This document shows, in pieces, positions 1-12,900 of a stretch of DNA of 64,000 nucleotides. A program made the translations under genes and the position numbers. The notes beneath the pieces are model-generated. The model saw only the letters and a program-made list of their open reading frames with translations. It was not told the origin of the DNA and ran no database searches. This DNA comes from Calliopsis andreniformis (Eukaryota; Arthropoda; Insecta; Hymenoptera; Andrenidae). The DNA is taken from assembly GCF_051401765.1 (NCBI RefSeq), contig NW_027480571.1, forward strand, positions 372,001 to 436,000, given 5' to 3'. Positions within the stretch are counted from its first letter, which is position 1, and each line of letters opens with the position of its first letter.

Positions 1-3000
1 ATCATTTGTCAATCCTCAATCCTCAATAGAACGTCCTCAATTCACAGTTTTCAATACTCAATACTCAATCTGCAATCTTCAGATTTCTATACACAAACAT
101 CAATTCTCATCACTCAACCCTCAATACTCAGTCCACAATCCTCAACCTTCAATCGTCAATCCTCAATCCTCAATCCTCAATCTTAATCTTCAATCCTCAA
201 TACTCAATCTTCAATCCTCAATCCTCAATCCTCAATCTTAATCTTCAATCCTCAATACTCAATCTTCAACCCTCGATCCTCAATCCTCAATCCTGAACAC
301 TCAATCCTCAATCTTCAATCCTCAATACTCAATCTTCAATACTCAATCTTCAATCCTCAATCCTCAACCCTCAGCCGTCATCCTCAATCCTCAATCCTCA
401 ATCCTAAATCTTGAATCTTCCATCCTCAATACTCAATCTTCAATCCTCAATCCCCTGTCCTCAAACGTCAATTCTGAATCCTCAATCCTGAATCCTCAAT
501 CTTCAGCCCTCAGTCCTACACAATCAGTTGACAATCCTCAATCCTCAATCGAATGTCCTCAATTCACAGTCTTCAATACTCAATACTCAACCTGCAACCT
601 TCAGATCTCTATCCACAAACATCAATTCTCATCACTCAACCCTCAATGCTCAGTCCCCAAACCTCAATCTTCAATCCTCAATCCTCAATCATCAACCCTC
701 AATCTTAATCTTCAATCCTCAATACTCAATCTTCAATCCTCAATCCTCAATCCTCAATACTCAATCCTCAATCTTCAATCCTCAATACTCAATCTTCAAT
801 CCTCAATGCTCAATCCTCAATCCTCAATCCTCAATCCTCAATCTTAATCTTCAATCCTCAATACACAATCTTCAATCCTCAATCCTCAATCCTCAATCCT
901 CAACACTCGATCCCCAATCATGAATCCTCAATCCTCAGTCCTCAATCTACAATCCTCAATACTCAATCTGCAATCCTCAATCCTCAGTCCTCAATCCTCA
1001 ATCCTCATTCTTCAATCCTCAGTACCGAATCTTCAATCTTCAATCCTCAATCCTCAATACTCAATCTTCAATCCTCAATCCTCAATTTTCAATCCTCAAT
1101 GCTCAATCCTCAATCCTCAATCCTCAATCCTCAATCCTCAATCCTCAATCCTCAATCTTCAATACTCAATACCCAATCCTCAGTCTTCAATCCACAATCC
1201 TCAATCCTCAATCCTCACTCCTCAATCCTCAGTCCTCAAACCTCAATCCTGAATCTTTCAATCATGAATCCTCAATCTTCAGCCCTGAGTCCTACGCAAT
1301 CAGTTGTCAATCCTCAATCCTCAATGGAATGTCCTCAATTCACAGCTTTCAATACTCAATACTCAATCTGCAAACTTCAGATCTCTATCCACAAACATCA
1401 ATTCTCATCACTCAACCCTCAATACGCTGTCCCCAATCCTCAATCTTCAATCCCCAATCCTCAATCCTCAATCCTCAATCTTAATCTTCAATCCTCAATA
1501 CTCAATCTTCAATCCTCAATCCTCAATCCTCAATCCTCAATCCTCAATCTTCAATCCTCAATCCTCAATCCTCAATCCTCAATCTTCAATCATTAATATT
1601 CAATCTTCAATCCACAATCCTCAATCCTCAATCCTCAATCCTCAACCCTCAATCCTCAACGTCCAATCCTCAATACCCAATCCTCAGTCTTCAATCCTCA
1701 ATCCTCAATCCTCAATCCTGAATCCTCAATCCTCAATCCTCAATCCTCAGTCCTCAAACCTCAATCCTGAATCCTCAATCCTGAATCCTCAATCTTCAGC
1801 CCTGAGTCCTCAACAATCATTTGTCAATCCTCAATCCTCAATAGAGCGTCCTCAATTCACAGTTTTCAATACTCAATACTCAATCTGCAATCTTCAGATT
1901 TCTATACACAAACATCAATTCTCATCACTCAACCCTCAATACTCAGTCCACAATCCTCAACCTTCAATCGTCAATCCTCAATCCTCAATCCTCAATCTTA
2001 ATCTTCAATCCTCAATACTCAATCTTCAATCCTCAATCATCAATCCTCAATCTTAATCTTCAATCCTCAATACTCAATCTTCAACCCTCAATCCTCAATC
2101 CTCAATCCTGAACACTCAATCCTCAATCTTCAATCCTCAATACTCAATCTTCAATACTCAATCTTCAATCCTCAATCCTCAGTCCTCAATTCTCAATCCT
2201 CAATCCTCAATCCTCAGACCTCAAACATCAATACTCAACCCTCAGTCCTCGTCCTCAATCCACAACACACAATCCTGAATCCTCAATCTTCAATCATCAA
2301 TATTCAATCTTCAGTCCTCAATCCTCAATCCTCAATCCTCAATCCTCAATCCTCAATGTTCAATCCTCAGGCCTCAATCTTCAATCCTCAATACCCAATC
2401 CTCAGTCTTCGATCCTCAATCCTCAATCCTCAATACTCAATCTTCAATCCTCAATCCTAAATCCTCAATCCTCAATCCTCAATCCTCAATCCTCAATACC
2501 CAATCCTCAATCTTCAATCCTCAATACTCAATCTTCAAACCTCAATCCTCAATCCTCAACCCTCAATCTTCAATCCTCAATCCTCAATCCTCAATCCTCA
2601 ATCCTCATTCTTCAATCCTCAATACCGAATCCTCAATCTTCAATCCTCAATCCTCAATCCTCAACCCTCAACCCTCAATCCTCATTCTTCAATCCTCAAT
2701 ACTCAATCTTCAATACTCAATCCTCAATCCTCAATCCTCAATCCTCAATCCTCAATCCTCAATCCTCAATACCGAATCCTCAATCTTCAATCCTCAATCC
2801 TCAATCCTCAATCCTCAATCCTCAATCTTAATCTTCAATCCTCAATACTCAATCTTCAATCCTCAATCCTCAATCCTCAATCCTCAATACTCAATCTTCA
2901 ATCCTCAATCCTCAATCCTCTATCTACAATCCTCAATACTCAATCTGCAATCCTCAATCTTCAGTCCTCAATCCTCAATCCTCATTCTTCAATCCTCAAT

Positions 3001-4447
3001 ACCGAATCCTCAATCTTCAATCCTCAATCCTCAGTCCTCAATTCTCAATCCTCAATCCTCAATCCTCAGACTTCAAACATCAATACTCAACCCTCAGTCC
3101 CCGTCCTCAATCCACAACCCTCAATCCTCAATCCTCAATCTTCAATCATTAATATTCAATCTTCAATCCACAATCCTCAATCCTCAATCCTCAATCCTCA
3201 GTCCTCAGTCCTCAAACCTCAATCCTCAACCCTCAGCCCTCATCCTCAATCCTCAACCCTCAGCCCTCATCCTCAATCCTCAATCCTCAATCCTAAATCC
3301 TGAATCTTCCATCCTCAATACTCAATTTTCAATCCTCAATCCCCTGTCCTCAAACGTCAATTCTGAATCCTCAATCCTGAATCCTCAATCTTCAGCCCTC
3401 AGTCCTACACAATCAGTTGTCAATCCTCAATCCTCAATAGAATGTCCTCAATTCACAGTTTTCAATACTCAATACTCAACCTGCAACCTTCAGATCTCTA
3501 TCCACAAACATCAATTCTCATCACTCAACCCTCAATGCTCAGTCCCCAATCCTCAATCTTCAATCCTCAATCCTCAATCATCAACCCTCAATCTTAACCT
3601 TCAATCCTCAATACTCAATCTTCAATCCTCAATCCTCAATCCTCAATACTCAATCCTCAATCTTCAATCCTCAATACTCAATCTTCAAACCTCAATCCTC
3701 AATCCTCAACCCTCAATCCTCAATCCTCAATCCTCAATCGTCAGTCTTCCATCCTCAATACTCAATCTTCAATCCTCAATGCTCAATCCTCAATCCTCAA
3801 TCCTCAATCCTCAATCCTCAATCCTCAATCCTCAATCCTCAATCCTCAATCGTCAATCTTCCATCCTCAATACTCAATCTTCAATCCTCAATCTTCAATC
3901 CTCAATCCTCAATCCTCAATCCTAAATCCTCATTCTTTAACCATTAATACCCAATCCTCAATCTTCAATCCTCAATGCTCAATCCTCAATCCTCAATCCT
4001 CATTCTTCAATCCTCAATACCCTATCCTCAATCGTCAATCCTCAATCCTCAATCCTCAATCCTCAATCCTCAATTCTCAATCCTCAATCCTCAATCCTCA
4101 GACCTCAAACATCAATACTGAACCCTCAGTCCTCGCCATCAATCCACAACACACAATCCTCAATCCTCAATCTTCAATCATCAATATTCAATCTTCAGTC
4201 CTCAATCCTCAATCCTCAATCCTCAATCCTCAATCCTCAATGTTCAATCCTCAGGCCTCAATCTTCAATCCTCAATACCCAATCCTCAGTCTTCGATCCT
4301 CAATCCTCAATCCTCAATACTCAATCTTCAATCCTCAATCCTAAATCCTCAATCCTCAATCCTCAATCCTCAATCCTCAATACTCAATCCTCAATCTTCA
4401 ATCCTCAATACTCAATCTTCAAACCTCAATCCTCAATCCTCAACCCT
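1..4447 (+). repeat. Left block of heptad array with four or five B modules
   Basis: This block is diverged heptads carrying B modules at about 1-135 (cut by the window edge), 490-657, 1265-1436, 1782-1950 and 3378-3547. Bases 1 to about 355 repeat at about 1817-2170 (offset 1816, anchored on ATCATTTGTC). This suggests that a roughly 1.8-kb tandem unit continues upstream of the window. A second internal echo links about 2200-2470 with about 4080-4340. Six-base units of the form AATCTT after CTT are common here and mark this subfamily. No gene is seen. Confidence 0.8.
3378..3547 (+). repeat. B module, representative copy and family description
   Basis: Module B is about 170 bases: TCTTCAGCCC, CAATAGAATGTCC, AATTCACAGTTTTC, CTGCAACCTTCAG, ACAAACATCAATTC and a closing CTCAGTCC. 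I found 29 copies. Those left of 24 kb have GAACGTCC, GAGCGTCC or GAATGTCC. All but one from 33 kb on have GAATATCC; the 62.3-kb copy reads GAATCTCA. Left subtype alpha (ATCATTTGTC, GAACGTCC or GAGCGTCC) begins near 1, 1817, 9581, 15114, 18445 and 23361. Left subtype beta (CAATCAGTTG, GAATGTCC) begins near 530, 1300, 3405, 5220, 8866, 10760 and 14398. Aligned to module A over 111 bases without gaps, 86 positions match by hand count. Confidence 0.88.
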
Positions 4448-7400
4448 CAATATTCAATCCTCAATCCTCAATCCTCAATCCTCAATCCTCAATCCTCATT
4501 CTTCAATCCTCAATACCGAATCCTCAATCTTCAATCCTCAATCCTCAATACTCTATCTTCAATCCTCAATCCTCAATTTTCAATACTCAATGCTCAATCC
4601 TCAATCCTCAATCCTCAATCCTCAATCCTCAATCCTCAATCTTAATCTTCAATCCTCAATACTCAATCTTCAATCCTCAATCCTCAATCCTCAATCCTCA
4701 ATACTCAATCTTCAATCCTCAATCCTCAATCCTCAATCTACAATCCTCAGTACTCAATCTGCAATCCTCAATCCTCAGTCCTCAATCCTCAATCCTCATT
4801 CTTCAATCCTCAATACCGAATCCTCAATCTTCAATCCTCAATCCTCAATCCTCAATTCTCAATCCTCAATCCTCAATCCTCAGACTTCAAACATCAATAC
4901 TCAACCCTCAGTCCTCGTCCTCAATCCACAACCCTCAATCCTCCATCCTCAACCTTCAATCATTAATATTCAACTTTCAATCCACAATCCTCAATCCTCA
5001 ATCCTCAATCCTCAGTCCTCAGTCCTCAAACCTCAATCCTCAACCCTCAGCCCTCATCCTCAATCCTCAACCCTCAGCCCTCATCCTCAATCCTCAATCC
5101 TCAAACCTAAATCCTGAATTTTCCATCCTCAATACTCAATCTTCAATCCTCAATCCCCTGTCCTCAAACGTCAATTCTGAATCCTCAATCCTGAATCCTC
5201 AATCTTCAGCCCTCAGTCCTACACAATCAGTTGTCAATCCTCAATCCTCAATAGAATGTCCTCAATTCACAGTTTTCAATACTCAATACTCAACCTGCAA
5301 CCTTCAGATCTCTATCCACAAACATCAATTCTCATCACTCAACCCCCAATGCACAGTCCCCAAACCTCAATCTTCAATCCTCAATCCTCAATCATCAACC
5401 CTCAATCTTAATCTTCAATCCTCAATACTCAATCTTCAATCCTCAATCCTCAATCCTCAATACTCAATCCTCAATCTTCAATCCTCAATACTCAATCTTC
5501 AAACCTCAATCCTCAATCCTCAACCCTCAATCCTCAATCCTCAATCCTCAGTCGTCAGGCTTCCATCCTGAATACTCAATCTTCAATCCTCAATGCTCAA
5601 TCCTCAATCCTCAATCCTCAATCCTCAATCCTCAATCTTCAATCCTCAATACTCAATCTTCAATCCTCAATCCTCTATCCTCAACCCTCAATCCTCAATC
5701 CTCAATCCTCAATCGTCAATCTTCCATCCTCAATACTCAATCTTCAATCCTTAATCCTCAATCCTCAACCCTCAACCCTCAATCCTCATTCTTCAATCCT
5801 CAATACCCAATCCTCAATCTTCAATCCTCAATCCTCAATCCTCAATCCTCAATCCTCAATAGTCAATCCTCAATCTTCAACTCTCAGTGCCAAATCCTCA
5901 ATCTTGAATACTCAATCCTCAATCCTCAAACTTCAATCCTCAATACTCAATCTTCAATCCTCAATCCTCGATCCTCAATCCTCAATCCTCATTCTTCAAT
6001 CATCAATACCCAATCCTCAATCTTCAATCCTCAATCCTCAATCCTCAATCCTCAATCCTCATTCTTCAATCCTCAATACCCTACCCTCAATCTTCAATCC
6101 TCAATCCTCAACCCTCAACCCTCAATTCTCATTCTTCAATCCTCAATACCCAATCTTCAATACTCAATCCTCAATCCTCAATCCTCAATCCTCAATCCTC
6201 AATCCTCAATACCGAATCCTCAATCTTCAGTCCTCAATCCTCAATACTCTATCTTCAATCCTCAATCCTCAATTTTCAATCCTCAATGCTCAATCCTCAA
6301 TCCTCAATCCTCAATCCTCAATCCTCAATCCTCAATCCTCAATCCTCAATCCTCAATCTTAATCTTCAATCCTCAATACTCAATCTTCAATCCTCAATCC
6401 TCAATCCTCAATCCTCAATACTCAATCTTCAATCCTCAATCCTCAATCCTCTATCTACAATCCTCAATACTCAATCTGCAATCCTCAATCCTCAGTCCTC
6501 AATCCTCAATCCTCATTCTTCAATCCTCAATACCGAATCCTCAATCTTCAATCCTCAATCCTCAATCCTCAATTCTCAATCCTCAATACTCAATCCTCAG
6601 ACTTCAAACATGAATACTCAACCCTCAGTCCCCGTCCTCAATCCACAACCCTCAATCCTCAATCCTCAATCTTCAATCATTAATATTCAATCTTCAATCC
6701 ACAATCCCCAATCCTCAATCCTCAATCCTCAGTCCTCAGTCCTCAAACCTCAATCCTCAACCCTCAGCCCTCATCCTCAATCCTCAACCCTCAGCCCTCA
6801 TCCTCAATCCTCAATCCTCAATCCTAAATCCTGAATCTTCCATCCTCAATACTCAATCTTCAACCCTCAATCCTCAATCTTCAATCCTCAATACTCAATC
6901 TTCAATACTCAATCCTCAATCCTCAATCCTCAATCCTCAATCCTCAATCCTCAATCCTCAATCCTCAATCGTCAATCTTCCATCCTCAATACTCAATCTT
7001 CAATCCTCAATCCTCATTCCTCAATCCTCAATCCTCAATCGTCAGTCTTCCATCCTCAATACTCAATCTTCAATCCTCAATGCTCAATCCTCAATCCTCA
7101 ATCCTCAATCCTCAATCCTCAATCCTCAATCCTCAATCCTCAATCCTCAATCGCCAATCTTCCATCCTCAATACTCAATCTTCAATCCTCAATCCTCATT
7201 CCTCAATCCTCAATCCTCAATCTTCAATCCTCAATACTCAATCTTCAATCCTCAATCCTCTATCCTCAACCCTCAATCCTCAATCTTCAATCCTCAATAC
7301 TCAATCTTCAATACTCAATCCTCAATCCTCAATCCTCAATCCTCAATCCTCAATCCTCAATCGTCAATCTTCCATCCTCAATACTCAATCTTCAATCCTC

Positions 7401-9987
7401 AATCCTCATTCCTCAATCCTGAATCCTCAATCTTCAATCCTCAATACTCAATCTTCAATCCTCAATCCTCTATCCTCAACCCTCAATCCTCAATCCTCAT
7501 TCCTCAATCGTCAATCTTCCATCCTCAATACTCAATCTTCAATCTTCAATCTTCAATCCTCAATCCTCAATCCTCAATCCTAAATCCTCATTCTTTAACC
7601 ATTAATACCCAATCCTCAATCTTCAATCCTCAATGCTCAATCCTCAATCCTCAATCCTCATTCTTCAATCCTCAATACCCTATCCTCAATCGTCAATCCT
7701 CAATCCTCAATCCTCAATCCTCAATCCTCAATTCTCAATCCTCAATCCTCAATCCTCAGACCTCAAACATCAATACTGAACCCTCAGTCCTCGCCCTCAA
7801 TCCACAACACACAATCCTCAATCCTCAATCTTCAATCATCAATATTCAATCTTCAGTCCTCAATCCTCAATCCTCAATCCTCAATCCTCAATCCTCAATG
7901 TTCAATCCTCAGGCCTCAACCTTCAATCCTCAATACCCAATCCTCAGTCTTCGATCCTCAATCCTCAATCCTCAATACTCAACCTTCAATCCTCAATCCT
8001 AAATCCTCAATCCTCAATCCTCAATCCTCAATCCTCAATACTCAATCCTCAATCTTCAATCCTCAATACTCAATCTTCAAACCTCAATCCTCAATCCTCA
8101 ACCCTCAATCTTCAATCCTCAATCCTCAATCCTCAATCCTCAATCCTCATTCTTCAATCCTCAATACCGAATCCTCAATCTTCAATCCTCAATCCTCAAT
8201 ACTCTATCTTCAATCCTCAATCCTCAATTTTCAACACTCAATGCTCAATCCTCAATCCTCAATCCTCAATCCTCAATCCTCAATCCTCAATCTTAATCTT
8301 CAATCCTCAATACTCAATCTTCAATCCTCAATCCTCAATCCTCAATCCTCAATACTCAATCTTCAATCCTCAATCCTCAATCCTCAATCTACAATCCTCA
8401 GTACTCAATCTGCAATCCTCAATCCTCAGTCCTCAATCCTCAATCCTCATTCTTCAATCCTCAATACCGAATCCTCAATCTTCAATCCTCAATCCTCAAT
8501 CCTCAATTCTGAATCCTCAATCCTCAATCCTCAGACTTCAAACATCAATACTCAACCCTCAGTCCTCGTCCTCAATCCACAACCCTCAATCCTCCATCCT
8601 CAATCTTCAATCATTAATATTCAACTTTCAATCCACAATCCTCAATCCTCAATCCTCAGTCCTCAGTCCTCAAACCTCAATCCTCAACCCTCAGCCCTCA
8701 TCCTCAATCCTCAACCCTCAGCCCTCATCCTCAATCCTCAATCCTCAATCCTAAATCCTGAATCTTCCATCCTCAATACTCAATCTTCAATCCTCAATCC
8801 CCTGTCCTCAAACGTCAATTCTGAATCCTCAATCCTGAATCCTCAATCTTCAGCCCTCAGTCCTACACAATCAGTTGTCAATTCTCAATCCTCAATAGAA
8901 TGTCCTCAATTCACAGTTTTCAATACTCAATACTCAACCTGCAACCTTCAGATCTCTATCCACAAACATCAATTCTCATCACTCAACCCCCAATGCACAG
9001 TCCCCAAACCTCAATCTTCAATCCTCAATCCTCAATCTTCAACCCTCAATCTTAATCTTCAATCCTCAATACTCAATCTTCAATCCTCAATCCTCAATCC
9101 TCAATACTCAATCCTCAATCTTCAATCCTCAATACTCAATCTTCAAACCTCAATCCTCAATCCTCAACCCTCAATCCTCAATCCTCAATCGTCAATCGTC
9201 AGGCTTCCATCCTGAATACTCAATCTTCAATCCTCAATGCTCAATCCTCAATCCTCAATCCTCAATCCTCAATCTTAATCTTCAATCCTCAATACTCAAT
9301 CTTCAATCCTCAATCCTCAATCCTCAATCCTCAACACTCAATCCCCAATCATGAATCCTCAATCCTCAGTCCTCAATCTACAATCCTCAATACTCAATCT
9401 GCAATCCTCAATCCTCAGTCCTCAATCCTCAATCCTCATTCTTCAATCCTCAATACCGAATCTTCAATCTTCAATCCTCAATCCTCAATCCTCAATCCTC
9501 AATCCTCAATCCTCAGTCCTCAAACCTCAATCCTGAATCCTCAATCCTGAATCCTCAATCTTCAGCCCTGAGTCCTCAACAATCATTTGTCAATCCTCAA
9601 TCCTCAATAGAACGTCCTCAATTCACAGTTTTCAATACTCAATACTCAATCTGCAATCTTCAGATTTCTATACACAAACATCAATTCTCATCACTCAACC
9701 CTCAATACTCAGTCCACAATCCTCAACCTTCAATCGTCAATCCTCAATCCTCAATCCTCAATCTTAATCTTCAATCCTCAATACTCAATCTTCAATCCTC
9801 AATCCTCAATCCTCAATCTTAATCTTCAATCCTCAATACTCAATCTTCAACCCTCAATCCTCAATCCTCAATCCTGAACACTCAATCCTCAATCTTCAAT
9901 CCTCAATACTCAATCTTCAATACTCAATCCTCAATCCTCAATGATCAATCCTCAATCCTCAATCCTCAATCGTCAATCTTCCATCCT
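4448..9987 (+). repeat. 5.5-kb higher-order repeat, copy 1
   Basis: Copy 1 of a direct tandem duplication. Matching landmarks lie 5540 bases apart in the left part (4590 to 10130, 5904 to 11444). They lie 5533 apart in the right part (7080 to 12613, 8241 to 13774, 9351 to 14884). The copies therefore differ by one heptad, lost between about 6300 and 6360 relative to copy 2. The left boundary is where the sequence before CAATATTCAATCC stops matching, near 4448. The block holds three B modules: 5190-5360, 8836-9005 (both gaatgtcc subtype) and 9547-9717 (gaacgtcc subtype). Boundaries are good to about 20 bases. Confidence 0.9.
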
Positions 9988-12900
9988 CAATATTCAATCC
10001 TCAATCCTCAATCCTCAATCCTCAATCCTCAATCCTCATTCTTCAATCCTCAATACCGAATCCTCAATCTTCAATCCTCAATCCTCAATACTCTATCTTC
10101 AATCCTCAATCCTCAATTTTCAATACTCAATGCTCAATCCTCAATCCTCAATCCTCAATCCTCAATCCTCAATCCTCAATCTTAATCTTCAATCCTCAAT
10201 GCTCAATCTTCAATCCTCAATCCTCAATCCTCAATCCTCAATACTCAATCTTCAATCCTCAATCCTCAATCCTCAATCTACAATCCTCAGTACTCAATCT
10301 GCAATCCTCAATCCTCAGTCCTCAATCCTCAATCCTCATTCTTCAATCCTCAATACCGAATCCTCAATCTTCAATCCTCAATCCTCAATCCTCAATTCTC
10401 AATCCTCAATCCTCAATCCTCAGACTTCAAACATCAATACTCAACCCTCAGTCCTCGTCCTCAATCCACAACCCTCAATCCTCCATCCTCAACCTTCAAT
10501 CATTAATATTCAACTTTCAATCCACAATCCTCAATCCTCAATCCTCAATCCTCAGTCCTCAGTCCTCAAACCTCAATCCTCAACCCTCAGCCCTCATCCT
10601 CAATCCTCAACCCTCAGCCCTCATCCTCAATCCTCAATCCTCAAACCTAAATCCTGAATTTTCCATCCTCAATACTCAATCTTCAATCCTCAATCCCCTG
10701 TCCTCAAACGTCAATTCTGAATCCTCAATCCTGAATCCTCAATCTTCAGCCCTCAGTCCTACACAATCAGTTGTCAATCCTCAATCCTCAATAGAATGTC
10801 CTCAATTCACAGTTTTCAATACTCAATACTCAACCTGCAACCTTCAGATCTCTATCCACAAACATCAATTCTCATCACTCAACCCCCAATGCACAGTCCC
10901 CAAACCTCAATCTTCAATCCTCAATCCTCAATCATCAACCCTCAATCTTAATCTTCAATCCTCAATACTCAATCTTCAATCCTCAATCCTCAATCCTCAA
11001 TACTCAATCCTCAATCTTCAATCCTCAATACTCAATCTTCAAACCTCAATCCTCAATCCTCAACCCTCAATCCTCAATCCTCAATCCTCAGTCGTCAGGC
11101 TTCCATCCTGAATACTCAATCTTCAATCCTCAATGCTCAATCCTCAATCCTCAATCCTCAATCCTCAATCCTCAATCTTCAATCCTCAATACTCAATCTT
11201 CAATCCTCAATCCTCTATCCTCAACCCTCAATCCTCAATCCTCAATCCTCAATCGTCAATCTTCCATCCTCAATACTCAATCTTCAATCCTTAATCCTCA
11301 ATCCTCAACCCTCAACCCTCAATCCTCATTCTTCAATCCTCAATACCCAATCCTCAATCTTCAATCCTCAATCCTCAATCCTCAATCCTCAATCCTCAAT
11401 AGTCAATCCTCAATCTTCAACTCTCAGTGCCAAATCCTCAATCTTGAATACTCAATCCTCAATCCTCAAACTTCAATCCTCAATACTCAATCTTCAATCC
11501 TCAATCCTCGATCCTCAATCCTCAATCCTCATTCTTCAATCATCAATACCCAATCCTCAATCTTCAATCCTCAATCCTCAATCCTCAATCCTCAATCCTC
11601 ATTCTTCAATCCTCAATACCCTACCCTCAATCTTCAATCCTCAATCCTCAACCCTCAACCCTCAATTCTCATTCTTCAATCCTCAATACCCAATCTTCAA
11701 TACTCAATCCTCAATCCTCAATCCTCAATCCTCAATCCTCAATCCTCAATACCGAATCCTCAATCTTCAGTCCTCAATCCTCAATACTCTATCTTCAATC
11801 CTCAATCCTCAATTTTCAATCCTCAATGCTCAATCCTCAATCCTCAATCCTCAATCCTCAATCCTCAATCCTCAATCCTCAATCCTCAATCTTAATCTTC
11901 AATCCTCAATACTCAATCTTCAATCCTCAATCCTCAATCCTCAATCCTCAATACTCAATCTTCAATCCTCAATCCTCAATCCTCTATCTACAATCCTCAA
12001 TACTCAATCTGCAATCCTCAATCCTCAGTCCTCAATCCTCAATCCTCATTCTTCAATCCTCAATACCGAATCCTCAATCTTCAATCCTCAATCCTCAATC
12101 CTCAATTCTCAATCCTCAATACTCAATCCTCAGACTTCAAACATGAATACTCAACCCTCAGTCCCCGTCCTCAATCCACAACCATCAATCCTCAATCCTC
12201 AATCTTCAATCATTAATATTCAATCTTCAATCCACAATCCCCAATCCTCAATCCTCAATCCTCAGTCCTCAGTCCTCAAACCTCAATCCTCAACCCTCAG
12301 CCCTCATCCTCAATCCTCAACCCTCAGCCCTCATCCTCAATCCTCAATCCTCAATCCTAAATCCTGAATCTTCCATCCTCAATACTCAATCTTCAACCCT
12401 CAATCCTCAATCTTCAATCCTCAATACTCAATCTTCAATACTCAATCCTCAATCCTCAATCCTCAATCCTCAATCCTCAATCCTCAATCCTCAATCCTCA
12501 ATCGTCAATCTTCCATCCTCAATACTCAATCTTCAATCCTCAATCCTCATTCCTCAATCCTCAATCCTCAATCGTCAGTCTTCCATCCTCAATACTCAAT
12601 CTTCAATCCTCAATGCTCAATCCTCAATCCTCAATCCTCAATCCTCAATCCTCAATCCTCAATCCTCAATCCTCAATCCTCAATCGCCAATCTTCCATCC
12701 TCAATACTCAATCTTCAATCCTCAATCCTCATTCCTCAATCCTCAATCCTCAATCTTCAATCCTCAATACTCAATCTTCAATCCTCAATCCTCTATCCTC
12801 AACCCTCAATCCTCAATCTTCAATCCTCAATACTCAATCTTCAATACTCAATCCTCAATCCTCAATCCTCAATCCTCAATCCTCAATCCTCAATCGTCAA